Part shown: piece after piece, positions 1-7,337 of the stretch
How positions within the stretch are numbered: position 1 is the stretch's first letter
Layout: each line of letters opens with the position of its first letter
Notes under the pieces: generated by a model
What the model was told of the DNA's origin: nothing
Databases searched by the model: none
What the model saw: only the letters and a program-made list of their open reading frames with translations
Translations under genes and position numbers: made by a program
NCBI GenBank assembly: GCA_964505725.1
Contig: CAZDJK010000039.1
Location: 1 to 17,834, forward strand
From: CAVRJC01 sp964505725
Lineage (GTDB): Bacteria; Actinomycetota; Acidimicrobiia; IMCC26256; DASPTH01
Length of the DNA: 17,834 nucleotides
Direction of reading: 5' to 3'

Positions 1-86
1 GAACGCACGGCCGAGAACGTCGCCGCCGCGAGCACGAGCGTGCCGCCCGCGGTCGCGAGGGACGAGATCGTCTGCCAGTCGGCCAC
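1..86 (-). CDS. Hypothetical protein with N-terminal hydrophobic segment (5' fragment)
   Basis: Only the first 28 codons are inside the window; the gene continues beyond position 1. Reading leftward from a GTG at 86-84, the peptide starts V/M-A-D-W-Q-T-I-S-S-L-A-T-A-G-G and continues with a hydrophobic Leu/Val/Ala stretch ending F-S-A-V-R. This looks like the single N-terminal membrane helix of small actinobacterial proteins of unknown function, although that family memory is not certain. No clear Shine-Dalgarno sequence precedes the GTG. An ATG at 99-97 lies in another frame and gives an arginine-rich, non-natural peptide, so I preferred the GTG. The stretch 87-197 between this gene and the tRNA shows nothing I can support. 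Confidence 0.42.
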   Translation of the reverse strand, partial: MADWQTISSLATAGGTLVLAAATFSAVR

Positions 87-197
87 GCCGCGACGGCATT
101 ACTGGCGTCATCGCGATGCGTCGCCGGTAGCGTCACGGCGCCTCGCGCTTGCGTCGAGGGTTACGTCGAGGTCCTGGCGGGGAAGCAGGCGCAGCGG

Positions 198-269
198 CGC
201 CCTCGGCAGGATTCGAACCTGCGCACACGGCTCCGGAGGCCGATGCTCTATCCCCTGAGCTACGAGGGC
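198..269 (-). tRNA. tRNA-Arg (anticodon CCG)
   Basis: The reverse complement folds into a complete cloverleaf. The acceptor stem is GCCCTCG paired with CGAGGGC. The D stem is GCTC/GAGC around an AGGGGATA loop. The anticodon loop CTCCGGA has U33 and anticodon CCG. The variable loop is four bases long, and the T arm is GCAGG-TTCGAAT-CCTGC. The discriminator base is G. The 3' CCA is not encoded, since the next bases read CCG, so CCA must be added after transcription. Anticodon CCG decodes the CGG arginine codon, which is frequent in the GC-rich genes here. The anticodon stem has one U-U mismatch at its base. It stands alone, on the strand opposite the HNH gene. Confidence 0.95.
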
Positions 270-350
270 GGGACCCGCGAGACTACCCGGAGGATGCCGG
301 CGAGCTCTCGGTCGTTCGCCGTGCGTGGTGCGCGGCTCGGCGATGAGTGT

Positions 351-367
351 CACACCCCGGTGGTGTG
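351..367. promoter_or_regulatory. Inverted repeat upstream of the HNH gene
   Basis: A perfect 6-bp inverted repeat, CACACC-CCGGT-GGTGTG, ends 8 nt before the preferred ATG (376) of the HNH gene. In RNA it could form a hairpin hiding the start region. In DNA it could be a small operator. If the gene in fact starts at 343 or 325, the repeat is simply coding sequence. The rest of 270-350 shows no clear promoter. Confidence 0.25.
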
Positions 368-375
368 ATGCGTGC

Positions 376-1311
376 ATGTTCGATGTCGCGGAGCACCTCG
401 ACGAGTTGCGGCGCCGGCCGACCGAGTGGCTGGTAGCCCGCCGCGACGAGGCGGTGCGCGAGCAACGCCGGTGGCGGGTGGAGGAGCTGACGGTCACCCG
501 GGTGCTCGACGAGCGCGGCGCGTTCGACGACACGGTCGCGGCGCGCGACGGGGTGTCGTGTCGCAGTGTGCGCGAGACGGTCGAGACCGCCCGGGCGCTC
601 GAGTCGCTGCCCGCGGTGGCGGCGGCCGCGCACGCGGGCGAGCTGAGCGCCGAACAGCTCGGGTCGGTCTGCACGCTGGCGGACCCGGCGAGCGACGCCG
701 ACCTCGACGGCGGCCGATTCCAAGCCGCCATCGAGCACCTGACCGAACAGATGCGCGCGGCCAAGGGTCAGCCGTGGGACAGCTTCGCCCACCGCGCCGC
801 CGCCGCCCTCGTCACCCTCGCCACCAACTACGAGTCGGTCGAGTGCGACGGGCCCACCCGGGCCCCGCGGACCCTGCTCCAGGTGAGCGTGCCGCGCACC
901 GGGCGGGCGACCATCGCGGGCATCCCCCTGCCCGACGCCATGGTCGAGGCGCTGCGCGCCGACGCGGTGGTCGAACCGGTCCTCGTGGACGAGTCAGGCG
1001 CGCCGGTCACCGTCGGCAGGCGCTCGACTGCCCTGTCGCCCAAAGTGGCGCGGGCGGTCCTGCTGCGCGACGGGCACTGCCGCCGCCCCGGCTGCGAGCA
1101 CCGCCACCACCTCGAGGTCCACCACCTCATACCGAGAAGCTGGGGCGGCCGCGACGACCCCGCCAACCTCGCCGCCGTCTGCACCCGCTGCCACGCGACC
1201 CTCGCACCGCACGGTCGCTGGATGCTCGTCGGCAACCCCAACCTCCCCCACGGCCTCCAACTGGTCACCATCGAGCAATGGCAGGCCACCAACCGCCGTG
1301 CCGGGCCCTGA
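376..1311 (+). CDS. HNH endonuclease-domain protein, DUF222/13E12-like
   Basis: The protein has 311 aa from ATG 376. Its helical, charge-rich N-terminal part (about residues 1-200) resembles the DUF222 module that precedes HNH domains in the multicopy 13E12-type actinobacterial family. The C-terminal HNH nuclease module is clear. It has a first zinc pair C235/C240, the H-H pair 249-250 in L-E-V-H-H-L-I-P, N264, the second pair C269/C272, and H273 in C-T-R-C-H. All metal and catalytic residues are present, so the nuclease fold should be intact. Family biology is poorly known; a DNA-nicking or mobile-intron-like role is only guessed. Start choice is weak: in-frame GTG 325 and ATG 343 also exist and no site has a good ribosome binding site. 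I chose 376 because M-F-D-V looks most natural for the family. It is convergent with the TetR gene. Confidence 0.85.
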   Translation: MFDVAEHLDELRRRPTEWLVARRDEAVREQRRWRVEELTVTRVLDERGAFDDTVAARDGVSCRSVRETVETARALESLPAVAAAAHAGELSAEQLGSVCTLADPASDADLDGGRFQAAIEHLTEQMRAAKGQPWDSFAHRAAAALVTLATNYESVECDGPTRAPRTLLQVSVPRTGRATIAGIPLPDAMVEALRADAVVEPVLVDESGAPVTVGRRSTALSPKVARAVLLRDGHCRRPGCEHRHHLEVHHLIPRSWGGRDDPANLAAVCTRCHATLAPHGRWMLVGNPNLPHGLQLVTIEQWQATNRRAGP

Positions 1312-1371
1312 AGCGCACGCGCACCAACAACCCGACACACACGCACCTTGACAACCGAATCCCACGCGCGC

Positions 1372-1398
1372 CCCCGACGACGCGACGCGCTTTCGGGG
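1372..1398. terminator. Possible weak hairpin between convergent genes
   Basis: CCCCGA at 1372-1377 and TCGGGG at 1393-1398 are exact inverted repeats with a 15-nt loop. They lie in the 118-bp gap between the HNH gene and the convergent TetR gene. There is no U tract and the loop is long, so a terminator role is tentative. The rest of the gap shows nothing else. Confidence 0.25.
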
Positions 1399-1429
1399 AT
1401 ATGGCATAGGCGGCCCGCGCTGAGTGGCT

Positions 1430-2110
1430 TCAGGTGCGGGTGCGGCGGCCGTTCGCACGGCGGGCGGCGACGACGTTCAGGCCGACCGCGGTGTCGTCGA
1501 GCGCGTGGCGGATGACCTCGTGGAGCGGTTCGGTGGCGCCGTTGGTCAACCAGTACCAGGTGCCGATGTGCGTCGCCGCGATCGAGAGGCTGACGATGAG
1601 CGACGGACGGAGGTCCGCCAGCTCGTCGACACCCATGCGCCCGGCGACCAGCGGCGTGAGCTCGTTCTGCGACGACCGGCGCTGCTGGAACGCGAGCGCC
1701 ATCGCGTCGGGAGAGTGCTCCAGGATCCGGAGCCGGAGTCCGGTCCGCTCGGCATCGGATCCGTAGGCGCGTGAGAAGTCGATGAGCGTGTCGTGCAGCG
1801 CTTGGACGGGTGACTTGTCGGTGGGCTGCTCCGCGAGCGCTCGGGCGAGCTCGAGCTCGCTCCGGAGGGGCGCGCCGAAGAGCACGTGCTCCTTGCTCGC
1901 GAAGTAGCGGAAGAAGGTGCGGCGCGAGATGTCGACCGCGTCGGCGATGTCGTCGATGGTCACGGATGCGAATCCGCGCTCTGCGAACAGATCGAGCGCG
2001 GCGCGCTCGATGCTCGAGGCGGTGCTCATCCATCGACGATTTCGGAGCTCCTGACCGCGAGTCGTCGCGTCGTCCAATGTCGCGCCGGATACTTCGTCAC
2101 TTGTTGTCAT
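1430..2110 (-). CDS. TetR/AcrR-family transcriptional regulator
   Basis: The 226-aa protein has a TetR N-terminal DNA-binding domain. Helix 1 begins about residue 33 (I-E-R-A-A-L-D-L-F-A-E-R-G-F). The helix-turn-helix T-I-D-D-I-A-D-A-V-D-I-S-R-R-T-F-F-R-Y-F spans about 51-70 and is followed by the usual A-S-K-E. The rest (about 80-226) is the variable helical ligand-binding and dimerisation domain with several Trp/Tyr/Leu residues (T-W-Y-W-L). The ATG at 2110 is preferred because GGAG lies 8 nt upstream. A longer reading from 2167 would place coding over the palindrome at 2151-2167. The gene is divergent from the Liv transporter operon, so it most likely represses that operon and itself. The ligand could be an acid or acyl-CoA made from the imported substrate, which is an inference from the neighbouring CoA enzymes. 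Confidence 0.92.
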   Translation of the reverse strand: MTTSDEVSGATLDDATTRGQELRNRRWMSTASSIERAALDLFAERGFASVTIDDIADAVDISRRTFFRYFASKEHVLFGAPLRSELELARALAEQPTDKSPVQALHDTLIDFSRAYGSDAERTGLRLRILEHSPDAMALAFQQRRSSQNELTPLVAGRMGVDELADLRPSLIVSLSIAATHIGTWYWLTNGATEPLHEVIRHALDDTAVGLNVVAARRANGRRTRT

Positions 2111-2150
2111 CTTGTGGCTCCGCGCCGGGAAACTCACCGGGATCTTGTTG

Positions 2151-2167
2151 GTGTGACATTGTGGCAC
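2151..2167. promoter_or_regulatory. Candidate TetR operator (17-bp palindrome)
   Basis: The sequence GTGTGACATTGTGGCAC is an inverted repeat of the form GTGnnACA-n-TGTnnCAC. Twelve of the 16 arm positions are symmetric, in two 8-bp half-sites around a central T. Its size and symmetry suit a TetR-family dimer. It lies in the TetR/transporter divergent region and ends 2 bp before the -35 box of the transporter promoter. Binding there could block RNA polymerase at that promoter and transcription of the regulator in the other direction. Confidence 0.6.
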
Positions 2168-2169
2168 GG

Positions 2170-2198
2170 TTGACAGGATCCTGAGCCGGTCATAGGTT
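2170..2198 (+). promoter_or_regulatory. Sigma-70-type promoter of the transporter operon
   Basis: TTGACA at 2170-2175 is a perfect -35 hexamer. A 17-bp spacer separates it from TAGGTT at 2193-2198, which fits the actinobacterial -10 pattern TAnnnT. Transcription would begin near 2205, giving a leader of about 60 nt. That leader contains the inverted repeats CACGC/GCGTG (2199-2216) and GTACG/CGTAC (2235-2248) before the ribosome binding site GAGGGGGG. The tetR-proximal palindrome abuts the -35 box. Confidence 0.6.
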
Positions 2199-2267
2199 CA
2201 CGCCACGGTCCGCGTGCGGCCTCGACGCGTGGCTGTACGCGGCCGTACGCGACCAGGCGAGGGGGGT

Positions 2268-5048
2268 ATGCAGTACCTGCAGTTCGCACTGCTCGGCTTG
2301 GCGGTCGGGAGCCTCTACGGCCTCGTCGCGCTGGGCGTGGTGCTGAGCTATCGCGCTTCGGGCGTATTGAACTTCTCTGCGGGCGCAGTCGGCGCGGTGG
2401 GCGCCTTCGTCACGTACAAGCTGCGCGACGGCGACGCGCACATGCAGTGGCAGCTCGCGGTGATCCTCGGGCTGCTGGTCGGAGCCGCGCTCGGCGCGCT
2501 CACGCAGATCCTCCTGATGCGGATCCTGCGCAACGCCTCGATCTTGTCGAAGTCGGTGGCGACGTTGGGCATCCTGAGCGCGGCCCAGGGCTTCATCATC
2601 CTCGCGTGGCCGGACTCGCAGAACACGCAGCTCGCGGTGCTGCCGACGTCGTTCCTTCCCGACACTCCCGACGACCTGGTCCACCCGTTCGGGATCCAGG
2701 ACCTCACGATCACGAAGGACCGCCTGATCATCATCGCTCTCGTGATCGTGCTGGGCGTGGTGCTGCGTCTCGTGTACTCGAAGACACAGTTCGGGCTCGC
2801 GACGTCCGCGGTAGCCGAGAACGCCGAGGCGGCGGCCGCCGGTGGCCTGTCGACCAACACCATCGAGCTGACCAATTTCGTCATCGCGGGCGTGCTCGCC
2901 GCCGGCGCAGCCATCCTGCTCGGCCCCATCATCGGGCTCACCGCGATCACGTTGACGTTGATCATCGTCCCCGCGATGGCGGCAGCGCTGCTCGGGCGCT
3001 TCTCCTCCTTCTCCTTGACCCTGGTCGGCGCCGCGATCATCGGGGTCATGCAGACGGAGATCGTGCGATTCAAGACGGACATCCTCGACTTCATCGGCGT
3101 GAACCACCTGATCAACATCGACAAGCTCGTCGGGCTGTCGGACGCGGTGCCGGTGCTCCTCATCGTGATCGTCACCGTGGTCGGCGGGCGCTCACGCCTC
3201 ACGCGCGGCGACATCATCAGTCGCCTCCCGTTCCCGGGCGCGGGGCGGGTCCCGATCGCGCGCGTCGTCGTTGGGGTCGCGGCGGTGGCGGTCGTGGTCC
3301 TCCTCGTGGACGATGCTTGGGCCACCGCGTTCGCGGTCATGTTCGCAGTCGCCACCCTCGTGCTCTCGCTGGTGGTCGTTGTCGGCTACGCGGGACAGCT
3401 CTCGCTCGGCCAGGCGGCGTTCGCCGGGTTCGGTGCATGGATCGCGGCGAAGTTCTACGTGGAGGCAGGTGTCCCCCTCGAGATCGCGGTGATCCTGGCG
3501 ATGGTCATCACCGTGCCGGTAGGCCTGATCGTCGCCGTGCCCGCGTTGCGCACCCGTGGGATCACGCTCGCGATCGCGACTCTGGCGTTGGGCGCCCTCA
3601 TCCAGTCACTGGTGCTCAGCAATGGCGCGTTGACCGGCGGGTTCACCGGCTTCCAGGTACGCAACGAGACGTTCCTGGGTATCAACATCGACCCGATCAG
3701 GCACGCGCAGAACTACGCGTTGGTCGTCATCGCGCTGTTCGTGCTCGCGGGTCTGCTCGTGGCCAATGTCCGGCGTGGTCGCGCGGGACGACGACTGCTC
3801 GCCGTGCGGAGCAACGAGCGCGCCGCATCGGCCCTCGGAATCGGCGTCTACGGAGCGAAGCTCTACGCGTTCGGACTGGCCGCCGCCATCGCCGGCCTCG
3901 CGGGCGTGCTGATCGCGTTCCAGGTGAACTACCTCAACCTCACGCAGTTCGACGTTCTCACGTCGATCACGGCGGTCGAGTACGCGGTGATCGGGGGCAT
4001 CGGATGGATCAGCGGCACCGTGGTCGGGTCGATCAGCGCGCCCGGGGCGCCGCTGTCGCAGCTGTTCTCCTCGACCTTCAACTTCGCCAATTGGATCCTG
4101 CCGATCGCCGGTCTCGGGACCGTGCTCGTGATCGCGCAGGCCCCCGACGGCATCGCCGCGCAGATCTCGGAGCGGTTCCGGAGCACGCGCCTGTTCAAGC
4201 GCTTCCCGACGCGCGAACCGCGCGGAGGCCCGATCGAGGTGTCGCGGTCGCGTCGGCCGTTCGAGGTCGCGGTGCGCGACATCTCCGTGCGCTTCGGGGG
4301 CGTTGCGGCGCTGGAGGACGTGAGCTTCACCATCCGCCCCGGCGAGGTCCTGGGGCTGATCGGCCCCAACGGCGCCGGGAAGACGACGTTGCTCGACACC
4401 GTCACCGGGTTCACGAAGCCGGCGTCGGGCTCGGTGCTGCTCGATGGCAACGCGATCGACGGCTGGTCGCCCGAGAAGCGGGCGCGCGCGGGAATCGGCC
4501 GCTCGTGGCAGTCGGTCGAGCTGTTCGACGGCATGACCGTGCGCGAGAACCTGCTCGTCGCTGCCGACAACCAGTCACGGCTGCGATACCTCCTCGACCT
4601 GGTGCACCCCGGCCGGCTCCCGCGCTCCGCCGTGATCGACCACGTCGTGGACGCGCTCGACCTCGCCGACGTCCTCGACGAGCGGACGACCTCGCTGCCC
4701 CACGGGCGCGCGCGACTCGTCGGTCTCGCTCGGGCGATGGTCGCCGAGCCTGTCGTGCTCCTGCTCGACGAGCCCGCCGCCGGGCTCGACACCCACGAGA
4801 CTGCGGAGTTCGCGACGGTGATCCGGATGCTCGCCGAGGACATGGGGATGGGCGTGGTGGTCGTCGAGCACGACGTCGAGCTCGTCACCTCCACGTGTGA
4901 CCGCATCGTGGTGCTCGACTTCGGTCATCAGATCGCACTCGGGTCGCCCGACGAGATCCTGCGCGACGAGCGCGTGATCGGGGCGTACCTTGGCGTCGAT
5001 ACTTCGGCGACCGCGGATACCCGTTCGACCGACGTGGTGCCGACATGA
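2268..5048 (+). CDS. Fused Liv-type ABC transporter: LivH-LivM permeases plus LivG ATPase
   Basis: This 926-aa protein joins three normally separate subunits of a branched-chain amino-acid-type importer. Residues 1 to about 300 are a LivH permease (N-terminal L-G-L-A-V-G-S-L-Y-G-L, then the L-S-Y-R-A-S-G-V-L-N-F motif). About 325-630 is a LivM permease (V-G-Y-A-G-Q-L-S-L-G-Q-A-A-F near residue 372). About 664-910 is a LivG-class ATPase. In the ATPase the Walker A G-P-N-G-A-G-K-T starts at 699. The signature is L-P-H-G-R at 810-814, the Walker B D834/E835 lies in L-L-L-D-E-P, and the switch histidine is H868. The signature differs from the usual LSGGQ in having R where Q is typical. ATG 2268 is chosen for its strong AGGGGGG ribosome binding site; upstream codons are arginine-rich leader. 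Transported compounds may be amino acids or other carboxylates. Confidence 0.93.
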   Translation: MQYLQFALLGLAVGSLYGLVALGVVLSYRASGVLNFSAGAVGAVGAFVTYKLRDGDAHMQWQLAVILGLLVGAALGALTQILLMRILRNASILSKSVATLGILSAAQGFIILAWPDSQNTQLAVLPTSFLPDTPDDLVHPFGIQDLTITKDRLIIIALVIVLGVVLRLVYSKTQFGLATSAVAENAEAAAAGGLSTNTIELTNFVIAGVLAAGAAILLGPIIGLTAITLTLIIVPAMAAALLGRFSSFSLTLVGAAIIGVMQTEIVRFKTDILDFIGVNHLINIDKLVGLSDAVPVLLIVIVTVVGGRSRLTRGDIISRLPFPGAGRVPIARVVVGVAAVAVVVLLVDDAWATAFAVMFAVATLVLSLVVVVGYAGQLSLGQAAFAGFGAWIAAKFYVEAGVPLEIAVILAMVITVPVGLIVAVPALRTRGITLAIATLALGALIQSLVLSNGALTGGFTGFQVRNETFLGINIDPIRHAQNYALVVIALFVLAGLLVANVRRGRAGRRLLAVRSNERAASALGIGVYGAKLYAFGLAAAIAGLAGVLIAFQVNYLNLTQFDVLTSITAVEYAVIGGIGWISGTVVGSISAPGAPLSQLFSSTFNFANWILPIAGLGTVLVIAQAPDGIAAQISERFRSTRLFKRFPTREPRGGPIEVSRSRRPFEVAVRDISVRFGGVAALEDVSFTIRPGEVLGLIGPNGAGKTTLLDTVTGFTKPASGSVLLDGNAIDGWSPEKRARAGIGRSWQSVELFDGMTVRENLLVAADNQSRLRYLLDLVHPGRLPRSAVIDHVVDALDLADVLDERTTSLPHGRARLVGLARAMVAEPVVLLLDEPAAGLDTHETAEFATVIRMLAEDMGMGVVVVEHDVELVTSTCDRIVVLDFGHQIALGSPDEILRDERVIGAYLGVDTSATADTRSTDVVPT

Positions 5049-5797
5049 CGCAGTCGCTCGCCACGGCCGACACGTCTGCTCCCGCCGGCAAGCCGCTGAT
5101 CGCCGCGCGTGGTCTGTACGCGGGTTACGGCAAGATCACGGTCGTGCGCGACCTCGATCTCGAGGTCTACCCGGGAGAGGTGGTCGCGCTCGTCGGGCCC
5201 AACGGCGCGGGGAAGACCACGACGCTGCGCACCCTGAGCGGGCTCCAGCCGCCTCTCGACGGCGAAGTCGTGTTCGCCGGATCGGCCAAGCCGGCGCCGC
5301 TCTTCCGGCGCGCGCGTGGCGGTCTCGGGATGGTCAGCGAGCAACGCCCGGTGTTGATGACCCTCACCGTGCTCGAGAACCTCAAGGTCAGTCACTGCGA
5401 CGTCGCTCTCGCCCGCGAGCTGTTCCCGGACCTCGACGCGCACATGGGGCGCAAGGTCGGGTTGCTCTCGGGTGGACAGCAGCGCATGGTCGCGCTGGCC
5501 CGGATCCTGTCGCGCCGGCCATCGGTGCTGCTCGCCGACGAGCTGTCGCTCGGGCTCGCGCCCCTGGTCGTCGACCGCCTCCTCGGGGAGGTGCGGGCCG
5601 CCGCCGACCGCGGCATCGGCGTGCTCCTCGTCGAGCAGCACGTTCGCAAGGCGCTCGACATCGCGGACCGCGTGCTGGTGATGCGACGCGGACGCATCGA
5701 GCTCTCCGGGCGCACGAGCGAATTCGCGGACCGTTTCGACGACATACGCGCCGCGTACTTCGCCGCTACCGGGGACGGCGAGCAAGGTGAGTCGTGA
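5045..5797 (+). CDS. livF: LivF-type ABC transporter ATP-binding protein
   Basis: The 250-aa protein is the second ATPase of the Liv-type importer and would pair with the LivG domain of the fusion. Walker A G-P-N-G-A-G-K-T-T spans 51-59. The signature L-S-G-G-Q-Q-R-M starts at 141 and is canonical. Walker B is V-L-L-A-D-E-L-S with D165/E166, having L where most relatives have P after the glutamate. The switch region V-E-Q-H is present. The S-L-G-L-A-P segment following Walker B is typical of LivF. Its ATG overlaps the stop of the fusion gene by 4 nt (ATGA), so the two are translationally coupled and expected in one-to-one amounts. Because this partner has an intact signature and the fused LivG domain a degenerate one, the two ATP sites may be unequal. 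Confidence 0.95.
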   Translation: MTQSLATADTSAPAGKPLIAARGLYAGYGKITVVRDLDLEVYPGEVVALVGPNGAGKTTTLRTLSGLQPPLDGEVVFAGSAKPAPLFRRARGGLGMVSEQRPVLMTLTVLENLKVSHCDVALARELFPDLDAHMGRKVGLLSGGQQRMVALARILSRRPSVLLADELSLGLAPLVVDRLLGEVRAAADRGIGVLLVEQHVRKALDIADRVLVMRRGRIELSGRTSEFADRFDDIRAAYFAATGDGEQGES

Positions 5798-5798
5798 G

Positions 5799-5818
5799 CG
5801 CGACGACGATTCGTCGCG
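5799..5818 (+). terminator. 8-bp hairpin between livF and the binding-protein gene
   Basis: CGCGACGA-CGAT-TCGTCGCG is a perfect 8-bp stem with a 4-nt loop, starting 2 nt after the livF stop. No U tract follows. It could be an attenuating terminator or an mRNA-stability element that sets the ratio of binding protein to membrane components. The rest of the 114-bp gap up to 5911 shows no convincing promoter, only the ribosome binding site before 5912. Confidence 0.4.
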
Positions 5819-5911
5819 GGCAAACGCGATACTCACGACCAATGCAGCGCTCGGGCAGCCGCTCGGGCGCGTGAGAACAGTCGGGCATCGACTCAGTGGG
5901 GGAGGTCATTC

Positions 5912-7219
5912 GTGAGCGGGAGTAGGACGGCACGTGCTGGCAAGCGGGCTCGGCGGGTTCGGAGGGGTTGGCTGACGAGCTTCGTGGTCCTGGCGCTCGG
6001 CGTGACGACGCTCGTCGCCGCGTCCGCGGGCACCGCGGTGGCGGCGAAGAAGCCGACGGGCAAGGCGATCGTCTTCCAGACCGAGGCGGCCCCGAGCGCA
6101 TTCCCGGCGGTGGGAACCGGCATGAAGGCCGCGGCCAAGGCGATCAACGACGCCGGTGGGGTCAAGGATCCGGCCGGCGGCCCGAACCGGCCCATCACGA
6201 TCGACGTGTGCGATGACAGCAGTGGCCCGAACGCGGCCGCGGACTGTGCCCGCAAGGCGGTGTCGGAAGGCGCGCTCGCGACGGTCGGCTCGCAGACGGC
6301 GTACGGTGCGCAGTCCTTGCCGATCTCCTTCAACGCCGGCATTCCCTTCGTTGCCGGTGGTGCTTACGACGTCGCCGCGCTGACGAGCCCGTTGTCGTTC
6401 CCGATCATCAACTCGGTGCAGTCGACGATCGGCGGGTTCCAGTACCTCGGCAAGGCGCTGGGGCTCAAGACCGCATGGTCGGTCTCGGTCGACGCGCCGC
6501 AGGCCGACGCGCTCAAGCCGCAACAGGACGCGGCCTACGACCAGGCCGGGGTCAAGCTCCTCGGCACGTCGAAGGTCTCGGCGTCGGCGACGTCGACTCC
6601 CGACTACACGCCGATCGCAGCGGCCGCGGCGGGGTCGGGCGCGCAGATGATCTCGATGGACATCGGCCCCGGCGGTGTGTCGGTGATGAAGTCGCTGCTG
6701 ACCCAGGGCGTCGACTTCCACAAGACGGCGGTGATGGCGGACACCAACGTGGTCTCGTTCGACGACCTCAAGCCGCTGGGCTCGAAGTCCAGCGGCCTGT
6801 ACTTCATCGGCGCGTCGTATCCCGCGGGGTTCAACGCGAATCCCGGCGTGAGGCAGTACAACAAGGAGATGGACGCGTACGGGGACAAGAAGAACCCCCG
6901 CACCGAGGCGTCGATCATGGCGTGGACGGGTGTGCACGTGATCGTCGACCTGATCCCGAAGATGACCGAGATCACGCCCGCGGCGCTCGTCACCGCGATG
7001 CAGTCGGCGGGTCAGCTCCAGTACGGCCCGATGGCTCCGTGGGACTGGGCGAAGCCCGCGTACACCGAGGGTCTGTTCAAGGGGCTCCGCATCTTCTCGA
7101 CGTCGCAGATGGTGACCCGGGTCGTCGGCGGCAAGCTCATCCCGATCGTGAAGGGCTTCGTCACGAGCGATCAGCCGTTCACGGTCACGAAGGCGGGGAA
7201 GCTGTCGAGCACCGGCTGA
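5912..7219 (+). CDS. Liv-type periplasmic/extracellular substrate-binding protein
   Basis: The 435-aa protein starts at GTG 5912, preceded by GGGGGAGG at 5898-5905. It opens with a twin-basic-rich n-region (R/K to residue 18), a hydrophobic core about 20-40 and a likely signal-peptidase I site after A-V-A (about residue 44). There is no lipobox cysteine, so it appears secreted rather than lipid-anchored, which is less usual for Gram-positive importers. The mature part is a type I periplasmic-binding fold (Peripla_BP_6). C100 and C112 are placed like the disulfide seen in LivJ-type proteins, and the motifs M-K-A-A-A-K-A-I-N-D-A-G-G and G-I-P-F-V-A-G-G are typical. It is the third gene of the transporter operon and determines the ligand, which cannot be named from sequence alone. 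Confidence 0.93.
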   Translation: MSGSRTARAGKRARRVRRGWLTSFVVLALGVTTLVAASAGTAVAAKKPTGKAIVFQTEAAPSAFPAVGTGMKAAAKAINDAGGVKDPAGGPNRPITIDVCDDSSGPNAAADCARKAVSEGALATVGSQTAYGAQSLPISFNAGIPFVAGGAYDVAALTSPLSFPIINSVQSTIGGFQYLGKALGLKTAWSVSVDAPQADALKPQQDAAYDQAGVKLLGTSKVSASATSTPDYTPIAAAAAGSGAQMISMDIGPGGVSVMKSLLTQGVDFHKTAVMADTNVVSFDDLKPLGSKSSGLYFIGASYPAGFNANPGVRQYNKEMDAYGDKKNPRTEASIMAWTGVHVIVDLIPKMTEITPAALVTAMQSAGQLQYGPMAPWDWAKPAYTEGLFKGLRIFSTSQMVTRVVGGKLIPIVKGFVTSDQPFTVTKAGKLSSTG

Positions 7220-7254
7220 CCGGCACCACCTGATCGGCACGGCGGGCACCAGGT

Positions 7255-7287
7255 CCGAGGCCCCGCACTTCTGGTGCGGGCCCTCGG
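7255..7287 (+). terminator. Strong stem-loop after the transporter operon
   Basis: CCGAGGCCCCGCAC at 7255-7268 pairs with GTGCGGGCCCTCGG at 7274-7287 around a 5-nt TTCTG loop, with one mismatch in 14 bp. It lies 36 nt after the binding-protein stop and 50 nt before the next start. A U tract is absent, as is common in high-GC actinobacteria. It probably ends or reduces transcription between the transporter and the CoA-enzyme genes. Confidence 0.65.
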
Positions 7288-7337
7288 CGCGTGTGGGATC
7301 GGCGACGGTAGCCTCGAGCCGACGAAAGGATGCCGCC

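Noticed and set aside
1348..1353. TTGACA resembling a -35 box between HNH and TetR genes
   Set aside because: No -10 hexamer at 16-18 bp spacing and no gene starting downstream on that strand.
828..2033. 401-aa minus-strand frame across the HNH gene and TetR gene
   Set aside because: It is a shadow: it covers the recognisable TetR gene in the wrong frame and antisense HNH sequence.
2447..4900. 817-aa plus-strand frame inside the LivHMG gene
   Set aside because: It is very rich in Arg/Pro/Gly, lacks any domain, and lies fully inside a well supported gene in another frame.
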